This document shows, piece by piece, positions 1 to 7,564 of a stretch of 64,000 nt of DNA (the first letter of the stretch is position 1; every line of letters begins with the position of its first letter). The position numbers were made by a program, and so were the translations under genes. The notes beneath the pieces were generated by a model. That model ran no database searches. It was not told where the DNA came from and saw nothing but the letters and a program-made list of their open reading frames with translations. This stretch comes from CAVQND01 sp049518415 (GTDB lineage Bacteria; Verrucomicrobiota; Verrucomicrobiia; Limisphaerales; UBA8199): the NCBI GenBank assembly GCA_049518415.1, contig JBEKRX010000006.1, positions 49,289-113,288 of the forward strand, given 5' to 3'.

Positions 1-76
1 AAGGCAAGCCGCCAAGAGGGATCACCGCGAGCGCCAGGGGCGCGAACTGCGTTGCCATTACGGACTCGGATTCCAT
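1..76 (-). CDS. N-terminus of a probable membrane protein, cut by window edge
   Basis: An ATG at 76 lies one base after the TGA stop of the upstream glycosyltransferase, which suggests translational coupling. The 25 codons visible are hydrophobic after the first few residues (…FAPLALAVIPLGGLP) and run off the window. In a polysaccharide operon a membrane protein such as an O-antigen ligase or flippase would fit, but nothing seen here proves that. A second ATG at 58 is a possible start. Confidence 0.4.
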   Translation of the reverse strand, partial: MESESVMATQFAPLALAVIPLGGLP

Positions 77-77
77 A

Positions 78-1034
78 TCAATCCCGCACGAGCGGCTTTT
101 GCAGGCCCAGGCACCACTTGGTTATCGTCACGTACTTGCGCCTGGAGCCGACGGAATCGGTGCCAGGGCTTCGCGAGCGCACGCAATTCGCGAATTCCCA
201 CCCGAGCAGCAGGGCAAGGCGAGTCTGCGCGCCGACGAAGGCGACCGCACGGTAAGCGGCACTTCCAAGTTTTCCGTAGTGTTTCCGCATGAACTTGGAG
301 AAGGACTCGCACATCATCAGGGCGGAGAAAGCGCCCGGCGCTTTGTCACTGGCGCCGCCACCCGCGTGGAGGATTTCCGCCTCGGCGAGGTAAAAGAGTT
401 TCCAGCCGGCATGGGTGATCCGATGGCAGAGATCCACATCCTCGCAATACATGAAGAAGCGCTCGTCAAAAGGCCCAACCTGATCGAGCACCGCGCGCCG
501 GACCATTAAACACGCCCCGAACAGCTTTCTGACCTCACCACTCTCTTCCGGGTTGTGGCAAGGAAAAACTGAAGGCAGCCGATCATACTTCCGCCGAGAA
601 ACAGCCAGGAATTTCACCGATTCGGTAAGGGGCGACGGAAACCACTGAAGCCCGAGCTGTTGAATGGAGCCTGAAACGTCCCGAATCTTGCACCCCAAGC
701 CGCCCACAGAGGGGTTGGCCTTCATGAATTCGACCATATTCCCGAGCGCCTGGCCTTTGATCTCAGTGTCGGGATTCAGAAATAGAACGAGCGGGCTTTT
801 GGCATGGAGCAGGCCGAGATTGTTTGCCCGGGCAAACCCGAGGTTTCCGCCGGAGTTGATGAGGGTGGCGCGCGGGAAACTCCGGGCCACCATCTCCGCC
901 GAACCGTCAGATGACCTGTTGTCAACCACAATGGTTTCGACCGCGCCCTGCGGGCTGCCGGTCTCGATTGAGCGCAAGCAGTTGTGCAGGAAATCTTTCG
1001 TGTTCCAGTTGACGATGATAACGGAAAGGTCCAC
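78..1034 (-). CDS. GT2 family glycosyltransferase (rhamnosyltransferase-like)
   Basis: The protein has 318 residues. It opens with the classic GT-A entry MDLSVIIVNWNT, followed by VVDNRSSDGS near residues 37-45 and the NPDTE nucleotide-sugar/metal motif near 87-91. A GPFDERFFMYCEDVDLC acceptor-site block lies near residue 200. I chose the GTG at 1034: it gives the canonical family N-terminus, has AGGCGAG upstream, and sits 11 bases after the stop of the asparagine-synthase-like gene. The frame stays open upstream to 1400, but that part overlaps the neighbour and looks non-coding. The enzyme probably adds one sugar to the lipid-linked repeat unit on the cytoplasmic face. The donor cannot be told from sequence. 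Confidence 0.88.
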   Translation of the reverse strand: MDLSVIIVNWNTKDFLHNCLRSIETGSPQGAVETIVVDNRSSDGSAEMVARSFPRATLINSGGNLGFARANNLGLLHAKSPLVLFLNPDTEIKGQALGNMVEFMKANPSVGGLGCKIRDVSGSIQQLGLQWFPSPLTESVKFLAVSRRKYDRLPSVFPCHNPEESGEVRKLFGACLMVRRAVLDQVGPFDERFFMYCEDVDLCHRITHAGWKLFYLAEAEILHAGGGASDKAPGAFSALMMCESFSKFMRKHYGKLGSAAYRAVAFVGAQTRLALLLGWEFANCVRSRSPGTDSVGSRRKYVTITKWCLGLQKPLVRD

Positions 1035-1045
1035 AGCTCGCCTGA

Positions 1046-2872
1046 CTATTGCGCTGAAACGCCTGCCCGCTGATCCAGCCATAGTTTCTGTGTGAGCAGG
1101 CGCTGGAAGAATTCCACTTCGCGGCCGCGGTACTGGTTGGCCGATTTCTGGAATGGATCGGTTCCAAGGATGCGCACAAAGAGGTCTCTGGCCGTTTCGT
1201 TCTTTCTGGCCCAGAGGGAGTGAACCTTGGGGCTGTGGCGGAGGTAATATGCCCAGTTCGGCCACGATCCGCGGGTCGCCATTCGCGGCGAGAGGTTCCG
1301 GTTGATTCTGTTCCTTAAGGCCGAAAGATAGCGATGAAAACAATGCCTCCCCCATGAGGCAGTGACTGGCGCTCCGGTTCCGCAGTCCGGAATTTGGCAC
1401 ACCTCCTCTTTGCAGAGGATGAGCACCATCTTCTTGAAAATGGAGGCGTTAAGCTTGTAGCGGGACGGCATCTTCTGGTAGGTATCGATAATGTCGTTAT
1501 CCACGATAGGCAGGTACCAGGGAATGACCCGCTGAGGTATCACCCTTTGGGCCAGGTCGGCTTCATACGCGAGGGGGAAAGTTCTCTTTTGTTGAATATG
1601 AAGCCAGTCTTGATCGGACCTCGGCTCCTTGCGGGCTTCCGGAAAGAGCGCGTGCAGCCTGGCCTGCACGTTCTTACTGTGGACAGTCTCAGCCCAGTAG
1701 CAGGTTCGATAAAAGTCAAAGCCGAAGCCAGCCAATTCTTCGCTGCGTGTGAACTTCCGTTCGACCGTGTTCAAGGCGAGCCCTTTTAGCAGGTAGTCGC
1801 AGTAGCAACCGGTTAGCAGATTTTTGATGCCCAGCCGTGAAAGGTGCTCACGAATGCCCAGATAATGGTTGCTGGCGATATTGCCCATGCCGGCAGAGAT
1901 TCGAACGCCCAAGTCCGCGGAGTTCCCATAGTATTCAAAATCGCGCTGAAACGGGATGAATTCGACACCGCAAGCTTTCGCGATGTCTTTGGCGGTTTGA
2001 AATTCGATGTTTTCTTCGTCGAACAGGTTGAAGGTCAGAATTCGCTCGGGGTACCTGATCGCCGAGAGAATGCCCCGGGAATCCAAGCCGCCGCTCAGTC
2101 CAATGGCCACTGGCCCCAGAAGAGGCAGCGTCCGCCTGTTGACGGCGTTTCGGAATGCGTCCGCAAGCTGCTCGGCCAATGCTGCTTCTGAGGCGTTAGG
2201 GTCGATTTTGAAATCGAATTGGAAGTACTGGCGTTTGGATTCATACTTAGGGGCGCCGTTGCGCACGTCAATGGTATGAACGCAGCCCGTATCGAGTGCT
2301 CGGACTCTCTGATAATTCGTGTAGGGGAATGTGAGACGCCCCGTTATCAGGAATTCCGCCAGGGAGGTGGTGTCCAGGTTCTGGTCCTCTCCGAGGACGG
2401 AGGCGAGAGCGTCCGGGTGCGAGCTGAGAACCAATGCGTTATCCAGGGGCTCTCGGCGGTAGGCCAAAAACATGCCGCAACGGTCCGTAACGACGTAGCA
2501 CTTGCCGGACTCCTGATCGTGGATGAGAACGATGTAGTTTCCATTCAGGGAATGCATCGCCTCGATCCCGCGCGTCTGATATAGCCCGAGAATAGCCTTG
2601 CTCGCGATGCCGCCGCTGCCCTCCGTGCGCTGTGCTTTATCCCATTCGCTTTCGTCCAAGGCGATGCGGCCACAAATGGCCACCAGAATCTTCCCGTCTG
2701 GCGAGCGACATGGGCCCCAAAGCCGCGGCTCATCCTGAGAGCTCAGCAGCAGGGCGAACCCGGGTTCCTCGATCAAGGTGACGTGCATGTCATCGAAGAA
2801 CTTCAGGCACGCCTCGGCCTGCGCCATCCTACGATGCACCCGGGGACGAAAATCCAGCAAGAAGTCTCCCAT
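1046..2872 (-). CDS. Asparagine synthase-like amidotransferase lacking the Cys2 nucleophile
   Basis: The protein has 608 residues with an AsnB layout: an N-terminal class-II glutaminase-like domain (about 1-200) and a C-terminal ATP-pyrophosphatase domain. The PPi-loop signature SGGLDS is at residues 260-265. The N-terminus reads MGDFLLDF, so the catalytic cysteine expected directly after the initiator Met is absent. Either glutamine hydrolysis is lost and free ammonia or another partner is used, or the domain is structural. Such genes occur in capsule and exopolysaccharide clusters, where they are thought to amidate uronic acids. That fits the 2,3-diacetamido-uronate-like module in this locus, but the substrate is inference. 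Confidence 0.82.
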   Translation of the reverse strand: MGDFLLDFRPRVHRRMAQAEACLKFFDDMHVTLIEEPGFALLLSSQDEPRLWGPCRSPDGKILVAICGRIALDESEWDKAQRTEGSGGIASKAILGLYQTRGIEAMHSLNGNYIVLIHDQESGKCYVVTDRCGMFLAYRREPLDNALVLSSHPDALASVLGEDQNLDTTSLAEFLITGRLTFPYTNYQRVRALDTGCVHTIDVRNGAPKYESKRQYFQFDFKIDPNASEAALAEQLADAFRNAVNRRTLPLLGPVAIGLSGGLDSRGILSAIRYPERILTFNLFDEENIEFQTAKDIAKACGVEFIPFQRDFEYYGNSADLGVRISAGMGNIASNHYLGIREHLSRLGIKNLLTGCYCDYLLKGLALNTVERKFTRSEELAGFGFDFYRTCYWAETVHSKNVQARLHALFPEARKEPRSDQDWLHIQQKRTFPLAYEADLAQRVIPQRVIPWYLPIVDNDIIDTYQKMPSRYKLNASIFKKMVLILCKEEVCQIPDCGTGAPVTASWGRHCFHRYLSALRNRINRNLSPRMATRGSWPNWAYYLRHSPKVHSLWARKNETARDLFVRILGTDPFQKSANQYRGREVEFFQRLLTQKLWLDQRAGVSAQ

Positions 2873-2918
2873 TTAGCCAAAGGTCTTGGAACGTTTGCTT
2901 CGCCGTGCCCGCCGGCGC

Positions 2919-3818
2919 TCAAGGCTCGGGTTGACGAAAAATGGGCGGGTCCCAAAGGCTTTGCCTAAAAAGGAGACGGTTCATCTGCTGGCGGCGGACG
3001 TATCGGATCAGGGCCTTGTCTTCGACGCGCGGGGCGCGCTTGAGGTAGCCAACAAGAAAGCCGGAGAGGAGACCAACTGCGGCGGTCCCGTAGGGTTTTT
3101 CAAGGAGCCTTTTCATGCACTTGAGCAGCATGAAGAGAGGGTGGTAGCCGCTGATGTAGTTGGCACGCCCGTTTTTGACCCAGTTTCTCCAGGCACCGTC
3201 GGCTGCACCAGTGGGTTTGAGCTGGAGCATTTTTAGGTCATTGAAGGAGCAGGTTTTCCAGCCGAGCATGTTGGCCTTCACTTCGTCCAAGGTGTCCCAA
3301 CCAGTGGCCGGGACGAGGCCCCCGATGGCGTCCCAGGCGGCCCGCCGGTAGATCTTGGTGGCGCCCCGCACGTGAAAATGTGGGTCCTTCGGGGAATCGT
3401 CCACCTCTGACCCGTTAATAGTGACATAGACTCTCCCACCTGCCACTCCGAGCCTGGGATCAGCGTGGAATCGTGCCAGGCACTCCTCAAAATAACGATC
3501 ACCAAAAGAGACATCGCCGTCCAGCTTTACCAAGAACTCCCAAGGTTGCGAATTGACCAACTTGTACCCGTCGTAAAAGGCCTCGACGACACCCCCGCCT
3601 TGTTTTCGAAAGCCACGATCTACGCGATGCACGACCTTAATCCAGGGACGCTCCCTGGCCGTCGATTCAATGATTTGACCCGTATTGTCAGTCGAGCCAT
3701 CGTTGACCAGAATCCACTGGCGAGGCTGCAGGGTCTGGCGCAGGACGGAGTCGATCGTCTGCGGCAGGTGTTGTCCCTCGTTCCGCACTGGGGTGATGAT
3801 TACGTAACCGGTTTCCAT
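2919..3818 (-). CDS. GT2 family glycosyltransferase
   Basis: The protein has 299 residues. The GT-A fold markers are clear: VIITPVRNE near residue 6, ILVNDGSTDNT near 36, and LDGDVSFGDRYFEECL carrying the DxD-type metal motif near residue 98. The C-terminal third has a basic and hydrophobic segment (PYGTAAVGLLSGFLVGYL) that may associate with the membrane. It lies between the asparagine-synthase-like gene and a deacetylase on the same strand, 9 bases from the latter. It probably extends the exopolysaccharide repeat unit. Specificity is not readable. Confidence 0.88.
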   Translation of the reverse strand: METGYVIITPVRNEGQHLPQTIDSVLRQTLQPRQWILVNDGSTDNTGQIIESTARERPWIKVVHRVDRGFRKQGGGVVEAFYDGYKLVNSQPWEFLVKLDGDVSFGDRYFEECLARFHADPRLGVAGGRVYVTINGSEVDDSPKDPHFHVRGATKIYRRAAWDAIGGLVPATGWDTLDEVKANMLGWKTCSFNDLKMLQLKPTGAADGAWRNWVKNGRANYISGYHPLFMLLKCMKRLLEKPYGTAAVGLLSGFLVGYLKRAPRVEDKALIRYVRRQQMNRLLFRQSLWDPPIFRQPEP

Positions 3819-3827
3819 GCGGTCGGT

Positions 3828-4850
3828 TCAGTTGCGGGTCGTATCCGGTTTTTTGATAGGAAAACCGTTCCCTCGCCGAGCAGGACAAAATCGCCCCTGA
3901 GCGCTTTTGACCAGCACTTGGGGCGTAGCGAGCCAATCGTAGCTGCCGTCGAGCTTAGCGGCCAGGAACGCGGCATCGTCCAATGCGTTAACGGGTAGTC
4001 GACTGAGTTGGTAGGGGTCATCCCCGAGTTGCACCCGGCCCAGTCCCGTCGTAGTGCAGCAGGTGTAGCCGGTTTCGCCGAGTAGTTCGCTGAATACACG
4101 CGCGAAGGAGCGGTCGGGCTGCGGGAAAGCGTACGGATAACAAAAGGCGGTGATCGGTTCGGCGAGCTGCTGTTCGATTTCAGATTTTGAATTGGAGACT
4201 TCAGACCTGATCTCCGGCCAATCGAGTTCCACGAGCTTCGGGTGGCTAACCGTGTGAGAGCCGAACTCGAGGCCCGATTTCCGCAGCTCGCGGACCTCGT
4301 TCCAAGTGAGGAACTGGTCAGGGCGTGATTGGTGAATGGCGAATGGCGAATGGGGCGGAACCTTGAACGTCGAACCGTCGCACCTTGAACCTTGAATGTG
4401 TTGGCAGCCGCCGATAAAAGCGGTCGGCAAGAACATCGTTGCGGTGAAATTGTGTTCTTGCAGGACCGGAAAGGCCTCAGTGTAAAAGTTGCGGAAGCCG
4501 TCGTCGAAGGTGATGACCACCGGCCTAGCGAGCGAGGAGGATTGAGGTTTGAGGTCTGAGTTATGAGTTCGGGCGGCAGAACGAAGTGCGGAAACGAGCT
4601 GGTCCAGGGTGAGCGTCCGGTAGCCGTGGTCGGCGAGGAATTGCATGTGCTGGCGGAAAACCGACGGGCTGGTGTTTACCCTGTAATAGGGCGAGACGCC
4701 GGGTTCCGGGTCGTCCGTGATGCTGTGATACATCAAGATGGGCACAGCCCATTTTGAGTTGAGGGGCTGAGGAGTTGAGGAGGGGAAAAGCCGCAGAGCG
4801 CGCCGGCACGGCTGAACTAGGTTCAAGGTTATGAAGCGGTCGAGGCGCAC
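3828..4850 (-). CDS. Polysaccharide deacetylase (NodB/CE4 family)
   Basis: The protein has 340 residues. The CE4 motifs are present: VVITFDDGF (residues 111-119, metal-binding Asp pair) and HTVSH (199-203, metal-binding His pair). PILMYHSI near residue 37 is typical of exopolysaccharide deacetylases of the PgaB/XrtA-associated kind. It would remove N-acetyl groups from the polymer. The start is GTG. Two stretches, SALRSAARTHNSDLKPQSSS (89-106) and roughly 148-178, are encoded by repetitive filler DNA (runs such as ttgaacc and gaatggc). They look like in-frame insertions between conserved motifs. No signal peptide is evident. Confidence 0.88.
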   Translation of the reverse strand: MRLDRFITLNLVQPCRRALRLFPSSTPQPLNSKWAVPILMYHSITDDPEPGVSPYYRVNTSPSVFRQHMQFLADHGYRTLTLDQLVSALRSAARTHNSDLKPQSSSLARPVVITFDDGFRNFYTEAFPVLQEHNFTATMFLPTAFIGGCQHIQGSRCDGSTFKVPPHSPFAIHQSRPDQFLTWNEVRELRKSGLEFGSHTVSHPKLVELDWPEIRSEVSNSKSEIEQQLAEPITAFCYPYAFPQPDRSFARVFSELLGETGYTCCTTTGLGRVQLGDDPYQLSRLPVNALDDAAFLAAKLDGSYDWLATPQVLVKSAQGRFCPARRGNGFPIKKPDTTRN

Positions 4851-4928
4851 GGTTCAAATGCGGAGTGTCCCGACAGGTCGGGATTTCACTCCGCGCGGAG
4901 TGCGGACGCCGGAGGCCGGAGGCCGGCG

Positions 4929-7070
4929 CTACTTTCTGACGCAAAGATCATCCACGAGTTTAAGATAATCGCCCTTGCGGGAATCCCAATTGTTGCGGGC
5001 GGCGTATTCGGAACCGTGCAGCACCATGCGGCGGCGCAGGTCCTGGTCTCGGAAGACCTGGATCACGGCCTCGGCGAGGGCGTCGGCGTTGCCGGATTCA
5101 AAGAACCGGACCACGGAGTCGTCGAAATAGTACCGGTCAATTTTCGTGTTGGAGATCACAACGGGAACTCCGAGGGACATGAATTCCATGGTCTTGGTGC
5201 TGTAGGCCTCGTTGCCAAAGGAATCCGCGCGCTTGGGGACGACGCCCAGGTCGGCGTTGGCCATGACCTCAGCGATCTGGCTTACGGGGAGCGGGTCAAA
5301 GAAACGGACGCTGCCGTTCAGGCCGAGTTGGTCGGAGAGGACCACCAATTCGTCTTTCTTGTCGCCGTCGCCATAGATATGGAATTCGACGTTGGACAGT
5401 TCGGCGCTGACTCGCTGGAAGGCGCGGAGCGCAACGTCCAGGCCCTGGTGCCACTGGAGGCCGCCGGGAAACAGGATGATGAGCTTGCCATCGTTGCGGG
5501 CGCGCGGGCGCGGCCGGAATATCGTCGGATCCACGTGGTTGATGAAGACCGAGCACTTGCCGTATGAACCGGTCCGGGCGGCGTATCTGTCGAGCCAGAG
5601 GTGATTGGAAATAATGACGTGGTCGGCAAACCTGGCGGAGGCGCGTTCAGCCCACTTCAGCATGGTTATCGGCGCGGAGTCTTGCCGCGCGCCGAACTTG
5701 CTGGCATAGAATTCCGGGACGATGTCGTGGATGTCGAGGATGACCTTGGCGCCTCCAAGCTTAGGATACAACGCGGCGAAAACCAGGAAATCCGGCACGT
5801 TGTGGATGTGAAGCAGGTCGTAGGGTTTGCGGGCGTGCCGGCGGGCGACCCAGACCGAGGAAACAAACAGGAAGCGCAGCACCGGCAGAAGGAAGGACAG
5901 TTTGGACTTCTCATTCTTGCCGAAGCGCGGCTGGAGGCGGACTAGGTTTACATTGCCGACTTTCTCCCGTACCGAATGCCCCGGGGCTCCCTGCAAGGCG
6001 ACCACGTCCACGTAGTCCCCCCGCTCGGCCAAGGCCTCGGCATATCGTTTCACCCGGGCGTCGGACAGGTAATGGGAATAGGTGACCATGCAGATGCGCC
6101 GGGGCTTGGGGCGGGGCTGCAGACGGTGTTGGGCGACCAGGCCGGCCACTTGGCGCGGCAACGCGTGCCAGCAGGCGCCGGAGTAGGTGGAACGGATGTA
6201 TTGGAGGAGTTCCGCGTAGAATGCGGCCGGATATTCCCATGCCACCTGGCTGGCTCCGTTCATGGCCATATAGTCCGGGTGCGTGTCCAACAGCGCCATG
6301 CCGCCGTGCCTCGCTATCCAGTCCAGCTTCTGGAACCAGATGTCCGGGTGGCGCTCCCCCAGCAGCAGGAACAGGGTCGAGTCCTGGACCAGGGTATAGG
6401 GGAGTTCCACGTAGCCGCCTGAATGGCTGATAGTTGAGGGTTGAGGGTTGACGGCGGACTCGGCGCTTCTTGGGACCCAGAAGGGGAAGATGGTGTGCTG
6501 GCCGTTGGGGTGAGGCTCGAAGGGGTCGGTGTCGAAGGTCGAGGCGTCGTACTGGATGTTCAGGTCGTGCAGCCAGTCCAGGTTGTGGAGCATGAAGGCG
6601 GCGCGAAAGCCGACGGCGCCCCAGTCTTTCAGGTAGTGGTTGATGCGGACGGCGCCTCGGACAAAGGATTCACGGTCGCGGAAGAGCTTGCCGTCGTGGT
6701 GAAGGTCGTGGACGCCGACTTCGAAGCCGTTGGCCGTCAACTCCTCCCGGAGCTCACGCGAAACCCGGGCCCCGTGCTCGGGAACAAAATTGAACGACGA
6801 GCGGAAGCCCAGTTTCAGCTCGAGTTCCATCAGTTGGCGGCATTTGTCCAGGCCGGCCTGTCCCTCGACATCGTGGGTGAGGACGAGGGCGAATTGCTTG
6901 CCCTCGGGCCAGCCGGGCCAGCCCTCGGGTGGCCGCTCGGAACCGGGCAAAATGGGCCAGACATCCCCGACCTGCTCGCGCTTGCGGAGGGCGAACCAGC
7001 GCCGAATCGCCAGCCGGGCGGACAAAGGAACCAACGGCTTGATGTTGTAGTAGAGGCGGGTGCGAAGCAC
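4929..7070 (-). CDS. Fusion: deacetylase-like domain + GT4 glycosyltransferase
   Basis: The protein has 713 residues with two enzymes in one chain. Residues about 55-310 look like a divergent polysaccharide-deacetylase/CE4 barrel: LVLTHDVEG (62-70), VGVHDLHHDG (119-127) and LDTHPDYM (261-268). Residues about 325-713 form a GT-B glycosyltransferase of family 4, beginning RRICMVTYSHYLSDARV and carrying the NEAYSTKTMEFMSLGVPVV region, the usual E-x7-E type donor site, near the end. A segment around 203-219 is encoded by ttgaggg filler repeats. The start is GTG at 7070. It probably acts on exopolysaccharide sugars, linking sugar transfer and deacetylation. Whether the CE4-like part is catalytic is uncertain. 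Confidence 0.85.
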   Translation of the reverse strand: MLRTRLYYNIKPLVPLSARLAIRRWFALRKREQVGDVWPILPGSERPPEGWPGWPEGKQFALVLTHDVEGQAGLDKCRQLMELELKLGFRSSFNFVPEHGARVSRELREELTANGFEVGVHDLHHDGKLFRDRESFVRGAVRINHYLKDWGAVGFRAAFMLHNLDWLHDLNIQYDASTFDTDPFEPHPNGQHTIFPFWVPRSAESAVNPQPSTISHSGGYVELPYTLVQDSTLFLLLGERHPDIWFQKLDWIARHGGMALLDTHPDYMAMNGASQVAWEYPAAFYAELLQYIRSTYSGACWHALPRQVAGLVAQHRLQPRPKPRRICMVTYSHYLSDARVKRYAEALAERGDYVDVVALQGAPGHSVREKVGNVNLVRLQPRFGKNEKSKLSFLLPVLRFLFVSSVWVARRHARKPYDLLHIHNVPDFLVFAALYPKLGGAKVILDIHDIVPEFYASKFGARQDSAPITMLKWAERASARFADHVIISNHLWLDRYAARTGSYGKCSVFINHVDPTIFRPRPRARNDGKLIILFPGGLQWHQGLDVALRAFQRVSAELSNVEFHIYGDGDKKDELVVLSDQLGLNGSVRFFDPLPVSQIAEVMANADLGVVPKRADSFGNEAYSTKTMEFMSLGVPVVISNTKIDRYYFDDSVVRFFESGNADALAEAVIQVFRDQDLRRRMVLHGSEYAARNNWDSRKGDYLKLVDDLCVRK

Positions 7071-7564
7071 GGTCGTGAATCAGTTACGAGGTTACAAAGG
7101 TTACCTGGTTACATGGGTGAAACGCTGGCGGGGGTGCTGAAGCGTGGCCGCGTTGAACCGTTGAACCATTTTCGGCGGAGAGGGGCCGGCTAAAGCGCCT
7201 GGGAATTGACCCGCTGCTGAGGGCTGAAGGCCCGAACCATGGCCTGGCCTTCCGCAGCAAAGCCGCTTGTTCCTGGCGACTCCAGGAGCAAAAACACCGG
7301 CAAATTTCCCAATACAGCCAATACAGCCAATGGACCATTTGGCCTCCCGCCCAAAACGTGCTAAAGCTATCACCCGGTGAATGCCAAACTGACAGCGCCG
7401 CTTCGGTTCGGGCCCGGCCAGGAGCCGGTTCCTGCCCGCTGCAAAGGGCGCGGCAGCGGTTCTTGCAGATATTTCCGCTTATTTCCAGTTAAGCGGAACG
7501 ACCTCAACAGTTACAGCATCCAAACGTGGTCCGTCGCCTGCGGTCCGGGGTCTGTGGTCCACGA
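7071..7564. other. Intergenic stretch, 494 bp, with dispersed repeat
   Basis: I find no credible gene here. The first part has short direct repeats of gttac/ggttac type (7085-7115). The second part is copy A of a dispersed repeat also found near 50 kb. Short open frames are present but match no protein family I recognise. Confidence 0.6.
7308..7497 (+). repeat. Dispersed intergenic repeat, copy A
   Basis: It begins with 9-bp tandem units (ccaatacag) and continues with aatgccaaactgacagcgcc, a gcccggccaggag block and an atttccgcttatttcc tail. The reverse complement of 50003-50210 matches it nearly end to end by eye. It lies between the polymerisation protein and the deacetylase-GT4 fusion. The function is unknown; it may be a non-autonomous mobile element or a conserved RNA. 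Confidence 0.75.
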
